17,182 nucleotides of DNA from Candidatus Nitrosopumilus sp. (GCA_029861085.1 JAOUAE010000016.1:1-17182); one strand, 5' to 3'; numbered from the stretch's first letter, positions 5,124-14,465 are shown. A program made the numbers and translations. Notes: generated from the letters alone by a model not told the origin.

Positions 5124-7994
5124 CTAATTTTTTCTACAATGTCTGCACCAAGATTGTGGTCGAATAAATCCATTTATATTTCTGAATCCAAATAGTTTTT
5201 CAACACCCTCCCTAGTTGTTGCTATTTTGTCACATTTAGGACATTTTGTGGTAACGTCTTTTGCTTGTTCTAATTCAGAATGTTGCTTGATAATTCCTTT
5301 TACTTCAGATTGAGCAAAAGCAACGTCACTAATCCAAACACCAAATCTAACATTTTCAGTAACTGCATCTACCCATTCTTTAAGAAAACTTCGTTTTGTT
5401 CGATTTTGATCACTATCTATCCCTTTTATTTCTAAAACAAGTGTAATTCCATTTTTTAGACAAATTAGAAAATCAGGATAGTATGTATGTAATATTCCAT
5501 TATAGATATAATCAATACCAAACCCTACATGATCATTTTTTACCCATGATACAACACTAGAATTTCTTTCTAGTTCAAAAACAGCATATGCTTCCCATCT
5601 ACTATCATGAACTGCATAGTTTATGTGTGATTTTTTGGAATAATCATTTGGTTTCTTGGTATGCCAGGGCCTCATATCTTCTGTGGATTTAATTGGTTTA
5701 TCAGGATCAAATTCAAGAGTTCTAGATTTTATATTCTCAAACTTGATTGCCTCAAATATGTGCTGAATAATTTTACTCATGTTAAATGTCATTACAAGTT
5801 TTCGTCTAAGTTCTTCGTTTTGATGTACATTCAATATGTTGATTTTATCAGATTTGAGAAATTCTTGAACAATTTTTACTATCTGTATAAGCAAATATTC
5901 TTTGTTTCCTTTCCAGTCAAGTTTTGTAGTTTCAAAAACTTCTTTTGCAACTTGAAATACAATGTGTTGCATTCTTATTTTTTTATTTAGTTTTTCTAAA
6001 TCAATATCTGTCATCGTTGCAAAATTTGGCTTCCCATCGATTACTTCTGCCATATCAACTACAGTAGTAGTTTCTTCAGGATCTAAATTCAGAATTTTTA
6101 CTTTATCCAAATCAAGATTTAATGTAGGTCTCAACGTTGTGTTAATTCTGAGAATATTTGGCCAAGCGATCTCATATTCTTTTTTCTCACTAACTGGTTG
6201 AATTAGTGTTGTGGGAGCTGGTGATGGTGCAGGACTAGAAGCGCTTCTCTCAAATGGAAGAAAGGTGAAAGGGACTCCAAATATTTTAACATATTCAGGA
6301 TCAAATAACCCATCAGAATTAATTTCATATGAAGTTCTTCTTAATCCTCTTCCAACTACTTGTTCACATAAAAGCTGACTAGTAAATGCCCTTAATCCCA
6401 TGATATGTGTAACTGTTTTAGCATCCCAACCTTCTGATAACATTTGTACTGCAACAATTTTTTGAATTTGTTCTCCAGATTTACCAATTTTTCCAATTGT
6501 GTTTACAGTTTCTCTTAGATGTTCGGATTTATCTGACAATGAATTATTTTGTGAGGTATCATCGTTAACATCGAGTCTACTCTCAGCTTCATTCAAAATC
6601 TTTGAATCTATCCTTATCAGTTTTTCAGGACTTATTGGTTCATCAAAGTCAAGTTTGTTGTTAACTAGTGAATATTCAACTCTTGCTGCAGTTTCAGTTC
6701 TATTACAAACACTAATCATTACAGGTGGAGTTGGTGAATTGTTTTCTTCCCAAGCCTTTTTGGTTACAACCCAATCTTGTGCTAGAACAATGTAGGCATT
6801 TTTCACGAGATCCGGTAAAGGAACTTCAGGTTTTGCTTTTTTATTGAGATTTGCTTTTACATCAGGATCTTTGTAAATATGATAAAAACGTGATTTGTAA
6901 TCTGCACTTAATTTTCCATCATCTCGTACTGCTATGGTAGGTGTTTTCACAAGACCTGATTCTATGGCATCATTTAGAGAAAAATCAGATACTATCCATC
7001 CAAAAAGATTTTTTTCGGTAACATTTTCTCCCGGAATAAAAGGAGTAGCTGAAAAATCATAGCAGGTAATTATATTATTTGTAACGTGTATACGATCTAA
7101 TCCTTCAATCCATCTAGTGGCAGTTTCTAATTCTTCTTTATCAATTTTTGTTTGATCATCAATTTTCCTCCATGCATGATGACCTTCATCATTGATGACA
7201 AGAATATTTTTTGATTTTGACATATCTCCAAGAATTCTACGTGAAAAAGCAATGTTGCTTTCGGTTCCTTTTTTTATAACACTCTTCTTTTTTCCTTGAA
7301 GTGGCATAAGGGCATGCCAATTATGAATTTGAAGATTAACTTGTCTCAATTTGTCATAAAATGAACTAGGAATGATATTGAATTCATCATATACACTATT
7401 TTTATCACTTGGACGTAAGACCTCTAATCTTCTTTTTACTGTTAATCCAGGTGAAATTATTAAGATGTTTTTAGTAAATCTATTGTCTTTAGGATATGTA
7501 ATTTTGTTAAGTACTTGCCATCCAATTAGCATACCAATAACAGTTGTTTTTCCAGAACCCGTTGCCATTTTACAACATTTTCTTAAAAAATCTCCACCAT
7601 CACTTGGAATGTCAATACCTTGTCTTTCACTATCTGGAGATTCAGTAAGCCAAATTATAGTTTCAATAGATTCCATCTGACAGAAGAAGAATTTTTTATT
7701 TTCACGAATTTCATTGTTGTGCCAATGATCAAGTAATTTTCTCGTAATTCCTGTGATGCCCGGATAGTTTCTCGCTCTCCATAAATCTACTCTTTTTCTA
7801 ATTTTGTTAACAAGCGGAATCTCGCAAAAAATTCCTGGATCATCATATGTTTTTGAACCTTCTGTTGCAATTAGAAATCCTGCTGGTCTTCGACCTTCAA
7901 GTTTATCAAATATTCTTTTTTCTCTATCATATTGCCAATAATGTGTAGGAACCTGGTAAGGCTTATTGATGATAAGAGTTGGAATGGTAGACAT
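5124..7994 (-). CDS. type III-like restriction enzyme, helicase-nuclease subunit (Res)
   Basis: This 956-aa protein is the ATP-dependent DNA-cutting subunit of a restriction-modification system. It has superfamily 2 helicase motifs: ATGSGKT at residues 144-150 (motif I), DEGHH at 269-273 (motif II), SATPF at 315-319 (motif III) and QVVGRGLRR at 545-553 (motif VI). The C-terminal part carries a PD-(D/E)xK nuclease: Glu 801, Asp 841 (YYPDFL) and Glu 855-x-Lys 857 (LEIKG). Cysteines at 918, 921, 950 and 953 form a likely zinc ribbon at the very end, which is not usual in classical type III Res. The order of domains and DEGHH box resemble the 'BPTD_3080 family' restriction endonucleases (recalled). 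All motifs are intact, so it looks active. Its ATG overlaps the methyltransferase stop by one base (TAATG). Confidence 0.9.
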   Translation of the reverse strand: MSTIPTLIINKPYQVPTHYWQYDREKRIFDKLEGRRPAGFLIATEGSKTYDDPGIFCEIPLVNKIRKRVDLWRARNYPGITGITRKLLDHWHNNEIRENKKFFFCQMESIETIIWLTESPDSERQGIDIPSDGGDFLRKCCKMATGSGKTTVIGMLIGWQVLNKITYPKDNRFTKNILIISPGLTVKRRLEVLRPSDKNSVYDEFNIIPSSFYDKLRQVNLQIHNWHALMPLQGKKKSVIKKGTESNIAFSRRILGDMSKSKNILVINDEGHHAWRKIDDQTKIDKEELETATRWIEGLDRIHVTNNIITCYDFSATPFIPGENVTEKNLFGWIVSDFSLNDAIESGLVKTPTIAVRDDGKLSADYKSRFYHIYKDPDVKANLNKKAKPEVPLPDLVKNAYIVLAQDWVVTKKAWEENNSPTPPVMISVCNRTETAARVEYSLVNNKLDFDEPISPEKLIRIDSKILNEAESRLDVNDDTSQNNSLSDKSEHLRETVNTIGKIGKSGEQIQKIVAVQMLSEGWDAKTVTHIMGLRAFTSQLLCEQVVGRGLRRTSYEINSDGLFDPEYVKIFGVPFTFLPFERSASSPAPSPAPTTLIQPVSEKKEYEIAWPNILRINTTLRPTLNLDLDKVKILNLDPEETTTVVDMAEVIDGKPNFATMTDIDLEKLNKKIRMQHIVFQVAKEVFETTKLDWKGNKEYLLIQIVKIVQEFLKSDKINILNVHQNEELRRKLVMTFNMSKIIQHIFEAIKFENIKSRTLEFDPDKPIKSTEDMRPWHTKKPNDYSKKSHINYAVHDSRWEAYAVFELERNSSVVSWVKNDHVGFGIDYIYNGILHTYYPDFLICLKNGITLVLEIKGIDSDQNRTKRSFLKEWVDAVTENVRFGVWISDVAFAQSEVKGIIKQHSELEQAKDVTTKCPKCDKIATTREGVEKLFGFRNINGFIRPQSWCRHCRKN

Positions 7995-10615
7995 TATTCA
8001 ATCTTAATTATTCTTAGAGATTCAATTCCACGATCGTCAATTATCTTTACAGCAACCTGTTTGTTTGGTCCCGCCAAAAATGGTAATGATTTTGTTCCAC
8101 TGTAATGTTCAATCAACTGTTCATCAACTTCAGATTTCAGTGATTTTGCAAGTTTTAACCACCACTCTGATACATTTGACTTTGGGAAGAAAACTTGTTG
8201 TGGATAAAGACTTCTTTCATCATAGTCAGTATCAAGCATCCACATTGCTATCTTGGAAGAATCTCCCGATTCTATTTCACCAGTTTTTGTATTATAGTAA
8301 TCAAATCCTTTGACTTCAATGACATGTTTTCCATCGTTTTGTTTTTTCAAATCAACATCGGGTTGACCCATTAACCAAAATGATTCATTACTTGCTTTCT
8401 TTTTCTTAAGATCGGAAGTAAGCAGATCAGCATTTACATGTACCTTTAATACTTGTACGCCAGGCCATTGTAACTCATCAATATCCTTTGCAGCTTCTGG
8501 ATCAAACTGTAATGATGCAAATATAATTAACTCTGGTTTTGGAATTAATTTTTGGGCTTCAGTAATAGCTAATGTTACTTGTCTTTGTTCTAATGGAGAA
8601 TATTCCGGTCCAAAAGAAACTGCAACTTTTTTAGATTCTGATTCTTTTGTTTCTGCAATAGCATGAATCCATTGAGAAGCTGGATGTGGTTCCACTCTGA
8701 TAAATTCTATTTTTTGTCCACCTTTTCCTCTGACCCCAGTATTCAGTAGCTCATCTCTCCAATCTTGTTGTCTCTTGTTTTCACTAGTACGAGCGATAGA
8801 TGAATCAATTTCTGAATTTTTTTCAAATAGTGTATCAAGTGATTTCACTGTAGGCGATGGAACAGCTTCTACCGTGAATGGACCTGTAATTCTTGTTGTA
8901 TTTTTGACAATTTGTGGTTGATCATAAAGAGTTTCATAATTAGAAGGTTCATTGTTAGCAATTGAACCAATGGTGACATGTGGAACAGTTTTGTAATGAA
9001 ATCCACTTTGAATTCCTTCTTCTTTATTGAATAATGCATAGAAATCATAATTTGCTTTCATTAAACGAATTTTGGTTAAAGTAATTGCAACTCGTGAAGT
9101 ATCACATGTAATCCATCTTCTACCCCATTTTTCAGCAATATATGCAGTAGTTCCAGAACCACATGTTGGATCAAAAACAAGATCACCTGGATCAGATGTC
9201 ATCAGAATGCACCGTTCAATCACTTTATTTCCAGTTTGAACAACATAGACTTTCGGTTCGGTAAAACTACCTGTCCCAGTGTCATTCCACAAATTTGAAA
9301 TTTCTAAAACAGGATAATCGTCTAAATATCTAACATATCCAAGCGAATTAGCAGTTATTTCAATGCGGTTTAATTTCACTAAATTCTTTAGTCCTTCTAT
9401 AGAACATGTCCAATGTCGATTAGAAGGAGGCATGTATTTTTTCCCCATAAATTCAAAAGGAATTGAAGTGTTTGCACTAAATCCTTGTGAGGTAAGAGAA
9501 TCCAAACGATACAGTTTGGAACCTTTAGGAAGCAAATCCGTTTTTTCAATTTCTTCTTTCGTTAATTTTCTTCTTACTCCATCTGACAACTCAACAAATT
9601 TGTATTGTTTTCCCTTGTCAATTCCTTCAATTTTAGGAAGAAACATTTGATGATATTTTATTTTAGATTTGTCTTTAGCATACCAGACAATAAAATCATT
9701 GAGAGATGGAATCAATGTTGAAGAAAAGCCAGCTGTTTTTCTAAAACTAATTATTGAGATGAAATTCTCACTTCCAAATATTTCGTCCATAATTTCTTTA
9801 ACATGATGTAAATTTTCATCATTAATTTGAACAAATACCGAACCAGAATATGTTAAAAGTTCCTTACAAAGTAAAAGCCTGTTTTGTAAATAGGTAAGAT
9901 AGGAATGTATTCCCAATTCCCATGTATCTCTGAATGCTTTGATCATTTCAGGTTCTTGGGTTAGATCTTCATCTTTACCATCCTTAACATCTTTCTTGTT
10001 TACAAATGGTTGAAAATTAGAACCATATTTTATGCCATAAGGTGGATCAATGTATATCATCTGCATTTTTCCTCCCAATCCTTCTTTTTCCAATAGAGAA
10101 TTCATGATAAGAAGAGAATCTCCTGCAATGAGTCTGTTTGACCAATTTTGATCATGTTTATAAAATTCAATTGCGTCTCTTAATGGAAGAATATTTTCTG
10201 GTTTTTCAAAAAATGGGAACAAAGTTTGTTGTTCGTAATCTTGTTTTTTTAGAATTTTACTAATGATTGTACTAGGATCAATTCTTTCATGTCTATGGAG
10301 AGACACAGTATCTATTTCAAAATCAGAATTTTCTATTTTGCCAGACCATTGCAGTTCTGGATCTATGTGTGGATCGAATGAATAATGTTTTGCAGGTAAA
10401 TCTACATCCGAATCAGGAGTCACTAGACCAACTGGAGGATTATTGGCTCTTTTTTCTTTTTCATGTACGTATTGTTTAACTCGAATTTTTGTTTTTGAGG
10501 TAATAGGAGCAAGTTTTGATTTTTTTCTAGTTTTCTTTACAGTTTTTCTTTTTGTTTTTGATGTATCGATAACGTTTAAACCCGATTCTTTTGAAGATTT
10601 TTTTGTTTTTGACAC
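7994..10615 (-). CDS. type III-like DNA methyltransferase subunit (Mod)
   Basis: This 873-aa protein transfers a methyl group from S-adenosylmethionine to DNA and protects host sites from the partner nuclease. The catalytic motif DPPY is at residues 190-193, and the AdoMet-binding motif DPTCGSGT follows at 482-489. Catalytic motif first and AdoMet motif second is the beta class, as in type III Mod subunits; DPPY points to N6-adenine (or N4-cytosine) methylation. Residues 1-48 are very Lys-rich and probably bind DNA or are disordered. The region of about 200 residues between the motifs contains the target-recognition part. Residues from about 600 to 873 form an extra C-terminal region of unknown role, which makes it longer than typical Mod (about 600-700 aa). 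Start is GTG; an upstream ATG at 10629 is followed two codons later by a stop. A TATA-like box lies at 10637-10645. Confidence 0.9.
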   Translation of the reverse strand: MSKTKKSSKESGLNVIDTSKTKRKTVKKTRKKSKLAPITSKTKIRVKQYVHEKEKRANNPPVGLVTPDSDVDLPAKHYSFDPHIDPELQWSGKIENSDFEIDTVSLHRHERIDPSTIISKILKKQDYEQQTLFPFFEKPENILPLRDAIEFYKHDQNWSNRLIAGDSLLIMNSLLEKEGLGGKMQMIYIDPPYGIKYGSNFQPFVNKKDVKDGKDEDLTQEPEMIKAFRDTWELGIHSYLTYLQNRLLLCKELLTYSGSVFVQINDENLHHVKEIMDEIFGSENFISIISFRKTAGFSSTLIPSLNDFIVWYAKDKSKIKYHQMFLPKIEGIDKGKQYKFVELSDGVRRKLTKEEIEKTDLLPKGSKLYRLDSLTSQGFSANTSIPFEFMGKKYMPPSNRHWTCSIEGLKNLVKLNRIEITANSLGYVRYLDDYPVLEISNLWNDTGTGSFTEPKVYVVQTGNKVIERCILMTSDPGDLVFDPTCGSGTTAYIAEKWGRRWITCDTSRVAITLTKIRLMKANYDFYALFNKEEGIQSGFHYKTVPHVTIGSIANNEPSNYETLYDQPQIVKNTTRITGPFTVEAVPSPTVKSLDTLFEKNSEIDSSIARTSENKRQQDWRDELLNTGVRGKGGQKIEFIRVEPHPASQWIHAIAETKESESKKVAVSFGPEYSPLEQRQVTLAITEAQKLIPKPELIIFASLQFDPEAAKDIDELQWPGVQVLKVHVNADLLTSDLKKKKASNESFWLMGQPDVDLKKQNDGKHVIEVKGFDYYNTKTGEIESGDSSKIAMWMLDTDYDERSLYPQQVFFPKSNVSEWWLKLAKSLKSEVDEQLIEHYSGTKSLPFLAGPNKQVAVKIIDDRGIESLRIIKIE

Positions 10616-10636
10616 GTAACTTAGATCATGCTAGTG

Positions 10637-10645
10637 TTTTTTAAC
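10637..10645 (-). promoter_or_regulatory. TATA-like box of the mod-res operon
   Basis: On the minus strand this reads GTTAAAAAA, 22-30 bp before the GTG at 10615. The position fits a leaderless transcript covering mod and res. It lacks the CC and CAAAT flanks of the secretion promoters. Confidence 0.45.
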
Positions 10646-10828
10646 TAAATCGATCATTCTAACATCCATACTTGAATTTTATTCGGGATCTAATACTGTT
10701 TGCTCTTAAATATTACATTAGATCATTGACTTCATTTTTCAAGTCTTGATATTTTGCATTTGATGCTTTCATGTCTTTTTCTGATTTCTATGAAAAATGT
10801 CCAATTTCTATGTATGTGCATTTGGTTG
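10646..10828. other. intergenic gap upstream of mod
   Basis: No supported gene. A minus-strand frame near 10720-10780 would code for about 19-24 residues (MKASNAKYQDLKNEV...), helical in character but without a promoter; it may be a fragment of a lost gene. The motif TTAGATCAT occurs at 10621 and again near 10719. Confidence 0.3.
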
Positions 10829-12331
10829 TTATTGATTAAATTTTAATGAAATACCAAAAATATTGTTTCCAATACCTAAAGCATACTGCCCCATATCTGC
10901 AGTTAGTATAATCGCATTATGTTTTTTGGCTGAAAGTATTACTTGTTTGTCTACAGTGTCGTATGTATCAACATCATCGACTTTTTCCATTTTGATTCTG
11001 CCTGTGGCAGAAAAATCTCCAATTCTACCAAGTTCTGCCCTACCTCCCTTGTTGTCACACTCATCATAAACTTTGGAATGAAGCAATATCTTGAAATTCT
11101 CAAAAAAGTGTTCACTTCCTTGTCCTAGGTCTTTTGATAAAATACTTGCAAGAATAGCACTAGTGTCTGGGATGATCACTCCATTGTAATATTGTAGCGT
11201 CATACTCAAATCAGACACAACTTTTTTACAAGAAGGACATCTTGCATTGTAATCTCGAGAACTATCAATAGTAATCAAAACTCCTTGTAATTCACTTCCG
11301 CATGACGGACATGAGATACGAAGTGTCTCACTTGATAGAAGACCCTGCTGGAATTGATTCTGCGTATCTCTTGAAAGTAGTTCATGTCTTATTGGTGGAT
11401 CAATCTTGCGAGAGAGACCTTCCAATCTATCAATTTTTCTTATTGTGGAATAAGATTGCTTTACAAACCAAGGCCATGGATTTTTTGATTCCTTCCAAGC
11501 CTGAAGCCATTTTTTTGTTCTATCATCTGAAGCATTTCCAGAACCTACAGAAATTCCATCAATTCTGAATCTACTGTTGATTCCCTTCATGATTCTCTCT
11601 CTTTCTCGTTTTGCTAGTATTGATGCAAGTTTTGCCTCGATGTATTTGTCGTCAGCTTTCTCTAAAACTAAAATCTCAACATTTTTCTTTTTCAAACTGT
11701 TGAAATACCCTTGCAGATTGTCGCCAATTTGATAGTTATCAAGAACAATACTCAATTTGTCAAGGGGTAATCCGTGAATCAAGTCTGAAATAATTCGTTT
11801 GTAAACTACATCCATTATCTTGTTTGTGTTATACTTGTCAATATGCCATGGTGGAATAGTTTGAGTTTGAAATACCAGGCCTCTTCCAATCAGTGGATTA
11901 ATTTTAGTAAAAATCTCATCCCAGTACTCAAATGTTCTGCGAGATTTTGTATTTGCAAGTCCAATGATTTCTTTTATTTCATTAGAGATACCTGAAGGAT
12001 AACAGACTCCGCATAATACTTCATGTCCAACTAATTCACCTTTGCCTGTCTCATCCAAACCTATCAAAATGTCTTGTCCCGTTTCTTGAAATTCAGATCC
12101 GGACAAGTTTGATAATTCATCGCGTAGTTGTAAAATTTCTTCACTTGTGGCCTGATTGTTGTATAGAGTGCCAGAACTATACAGTGTGAAAACAGATTTT
12201 CCTATACGTAAACGCCAAACTTCTGAAGCGTTTGATGTGTCATCTTCAGTTGCATTGTATGATTGAATCAGTTTTTTAGCAGCCTCGAAATCTTCAGTGG
12301 ATAGTTTCCATCTTTGACCTTGAGAAGACAT
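10829..12331 (-). CDS. RNase HIII-like / zinc ribbon / PIN-domain fusion nuclease
   Basis: This 500-aa protein appears to join three modules. Residues 1-75 resemble the TBP-like N-terminal domain of RNase HIII (VFTLYSSGTLYNN, as in 'lYksGk' of the family). Residues 88-290 have the RNase HII/HIII core: DETGKGE with Asp 93 and Glu 94, Asp 198 in VLDNY, Asp 227 in the KAD motif followed by ASILAKRERE, and GSGNASDDRT at 263-272. This enzyme type cuts the RNA strand of RNA-DNA hybrids. Cysteines 341, 344, 365 and 368 make a zinc ribbon. Residues 385-500 look like a PIN ribonuclease domain with Asp 389 (PDTSA), Glu 424, Asp 461 and Asp 479 (LTADM). Both nuclease sites look complete. I know of no standard protein with this arrangement. 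It lies 213 bp upstream of mod, on the same strand, and may be part of a defence cargo. Confidence 0.8.
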   Translation of the reverse strand: MSSQGQRWKLSTEDFEAAKKLIQSYNATEDDTSNASEVWRLRIGKSVFTLYSSGTLYNNQATSEEILQLRDELSNLSGSEFQETGQDILIGLDETGKGELVGHEVLCGVCYPSGISNEIKEIIGLANTKSRRTFEYWDEIFTKINPLIGRGLVFQTQTIPPWHIDKYNTNKIMDVVYKRIISDLIHGLPLDKLSIVLDNYQIGDNLQGYFNSLKKKNVEILVLEKADDKYIEAKLASILAKRERERIMKGINSRFRIDGISVGSGNASDDRTKKWLQAWKESKNPWPWFVKQSYSTIRKIDRLEGLSRKIDPPIRHELLSRDTQNQFQQGLLSSETLRISCPSCGSELQGVLITIDSSRDYNARCPSCKKVVSDLSMTLQYYNGVIIPDTSAILASILSKDLGQGSEHFFENFKILLHSKVYDECDNKGGRAELGRIGDFSATGRIKMEKVDDVDTYDTVDKQVILSAKKHNAIILTADMGQYALGIGNNIFGISLKFNQ

Positions 12332-12523
12332 TATTAGAATATGTTACAAGTTCCTAATTACATTTAATATTATTTAGACTAATGCTTATCAAATTACAAA
12401 ATAGGAAAGTTTCCGAAGGATCAAACTAAACTGTAATTTCGGTGAACAAAATCGGCCAACTTCTATATGCGTATACATGTCGTGCTCCCAATCAAATTTG
12501 AACCCTCCATCACAAATTTCTTT
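12332..12523. other. divergent intergenic region between cargo island and VirB6-like gene
   Basis: No gene is supported; a minus-strand frame of 77 codons (12389-12622) overlaps the VirB6 start and has no recognisable content. A weak TATA-like stretch (TAATTA, 12355-12360) lies 24-29 bp before the ATG of the fusion nuclease at 12331. The right boundary of the inserted cargo should lie in this gap. Confidence 0.4.
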
Positions 12524-12537
12524 CCTTTTAAACAAAT
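12524..12537 (+). promoter_or_regulatory. shared element promoter, copy 4
   Basis: CCTTTTAAACAAAT starts exactly 29 bp before the GTG at 12553. It is identical to the copy at 1313 although about 11 kb away, beyond the minus-strand cargo island. The following ATCAT is also found after copies 1 and 3. Confidence 0.75.
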
Positions 12538-12552
12538 AACTTATCATTTTTC

Positions 12553-14412
12553 GTGAAGTTTGATTTCCGTTCATCACATGATGGATTTGTCTTTTCAATC
12601 CCGCTGATGATTGGAATTGCATTTATCATATTTGCGGCACTGATTGGAATATCCCAAGGGTTTGTTGAGATTGGCGGATTACTTGTACCTGAGCTGATTA
12701 CTGACATGCCGACTTTCTTTGACTATGATGATGTGACAGGGAACCTGATACTTGATGTGGATGGCAATCCTGCACCAAATGAGAGAATTGACCTTTACTG
12801 GTTGTTGGTGTCCATTTCTGTAATTATACTAGTTGCAGTAGCGATGATTGCAGCACTAGGTTATGTCTTTGAGATAGTAAGATGGATTCATCCTGGCACT
12901 GCAATTGGAATCATAAAAAAGATTGTCTTGTTTTTGATTGTATTTTTGGTATTTCCCTTTGTCTGGGATATTTACGCGATAATCATTGAGAATTTTTCAT
13001 TGTTTTTATTGGAACCATTTGGAACCGGAGATGACCCGTCAAACAGAACTCTGGAATTGTGGCGAGCCATGGGAAGTGTAATTCCAGTTGACATCTTTGA
13101 TCTTGACGCATGGGCTTCTGCATTTACAGATCCTGGTACGTTTGCACAGGGGATGATGAAGGATGTTTTTCTGGCACTGTTTAAGGGATTTGCAGTAATG
13201 TTTATGACTGCAATGATGTTTATCATTTCTACCGTACGAATTTTACTGACAATAATCATTGCAATGTCAATTCCATTATTGCTTACACTGAGTCTGATTC
13301 CAATGTTCAGGTCAGTTAAGGACATGCTGTTTAAGAACTTGATAGGACTGAGTATCGCACCTGTCTTTTCAGCCCTTGTGTTGACTACTGGTTTGGCATA
13401 CCTTGATTCTACAACACTTCCTGCCATGCAGGACTGGTTTGCATCACTTGCAGTAGGTTTTCTTGCAGTGTTCTTTCCTGTAATGCTTGCACCAATGCTT
13501 GGCAACATTGTAACTCAGGTCGGACAGATGATGTCCACTGCAATCATGGCAGGTAGCATGGTTGGAGGAATGGTAGGACAGGGTGCACTTGGGGGCGTTG
13601 CAAAGTCTTTGGGCAGTACCGCAGATAGTGCTGCTACAATGGCTGGAATGAGTGGAGCAACAGCGGGTCTTGGAAGGCTTGGAGGAGGTGGAAACTCTGG
13701 AATGAAGCCACCAGTCTCTTCGCAGGAACTGGGAATGGCAGGAATGGGTTCTGTATCTCCTTCAATGGGTCGTATGTCAAGTGGAAACATGCCGATGGCT
13801 TTTGGAAATGATGCGTTAACGAAAACAACTGGAGTAATTGAGCATACGCCAATGTCATTTGGAGAGAAATTCAAGACCGGAATGAAGGGAGCTATTTACG
13901 GTGGAGGTACCGGTCTTGCAGCAGGAAGTCTGAAAGCTGCAGGTCATGCAATGCATGTAGACCAGGCAGTAAATCCAATGATTCATGACATCCAAAATGC
14001 CGGAATGAACAAGGCATTTGAAGCAGGGCAAATAAGCAGCGCAAATCATTCATTCAATGACATTTCAAAATCCATGATCACGATGGAACCACCGCAAGTA
14101 AATGTGGAGACAACGCAAGCCGTAATGCCTGAGACTGGAGAATCAGCCAGGTTGATGACAAATCCAGGAGATACAATTAACAGCATGGAGAATCTTGACA
14201 GAGTTCACAATAGATTTGGCACTTTGGAGGGACAGCAAGAGTACTTGCATGTCCAAAGAAATAATGTTCCACACTTTGAATCCCTAAAACCAGAAATACA
14301 AAACCAGATAGATCAAAGACTAGTGGAACAATTAGAGAAACACCCATTCAGTGCTGAGAAAATTGTTGATGCATCTAAATCTACTCGATTCAATCAACAG
14401 CATACATTCTAA
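12553..14412 (+). CDS. VirB6/TrbL-like polytopic membrane protein
   Basis: This 619-aa protein has about seven hydrophobic segments, at roughly residues 14-37, 83-107, 122-150, 207-228, 229-251, 262-284 and 297-318. A Gly/Met/Ala-rich stretch (330-400) and a hydrophilic tail to 619 follow. Several membrane helices followed by a flexible Gly-rich C-terminus is the typical layout of VirB6/TrbL proteins, which form the inner-membrane channel of type IV secretion systems. The first loop (about 50-80) is acidic (DYDDVTGN, DVDGN) and probably lies outside the cell, where it could bind calcium. Sequence similarity in VirB6 proteins is low, so the call depends on layout and on the shared promoter with the VirB4-like gene. 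The GTG start is supported by the 29-bp promoter spacing. Confidence 0.7.
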   Translation: MKFDFRSSHDGFVFSIPLMIGIAFIIFAALIGISQGFVEIGGLLVPELITDMPTFFDYDDVTGNLILDVDGNPAPNERIDLYWLLVSISVIILVAVAMIAALGYVFEIVRWIHPGTAIGIIKKIVLFLIVFLVFPFVWDIYAIIIENFSLFLLEPFGTGDDPSNRTLELWRAMGSVIPVDIFDLDAWASAFTDPGTFAQGMMKDVFLALFKGFAVMFMTAMMFIISTVRILLTIIIAMSIPLLLTLSLIPMFRSVKDMLFKNLIGLSIAPVFSALVLTTGLAYLDSTTLPAMQDWFASLAVGFLAVFFPVMLAPMLGNIVTQVGQMMSTAIMAGSMVGGMVGQGALGGVAKSLGSTADSAATMAGMSGATAGLGRLGGGGNSGMKPPVSSQELGMAGMGSVSPSMGRMSSGNMPMAFGNDALTKTTGVIEHTPMSFGEKFKTGMKGAIYGGGTGLAAGSLKAAGHAMHVDQAVNPMIHDIQNAGMNKAFEAGQISSANHSFNDISKSMITMEPPQVNVETTQAVMPETGESARLMTNPGDTINSMENLDRVHNRFGTLEGQQEYLHVQRNNVPHFESLKPEIQNQIDQRLVEQLEKHPFSAEKIVDASKSTRFNQQHTF

Positions 14413-14465
14413 AATTTTACCTATAAAAATTATAATTTCTAAATTAGAGAATCATAGATGGAAAA

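Noticed and set aside
5661..5990. Plus-strand frame of 109 codons inside the restriction gene
   Set aside because: Antisense to an intact gene with identifiable motifs; composition is Phe/Tyr/Lys-rich as expected from AT-rich antisense DNA.
12389..12622. Minus-strand frame of 77 codons overlapping the VirB6-like start
   Set aside because: It crosses the promoter and first codons of the well-supported plus-strand gene and shows no recognisable protein features.
12972..13508. Minus-strand frame of 178 codons inside the VirB6-like gene
   Set aside because: It is a shadow of the membrane protein's codon pattern; no promoter, no domain.
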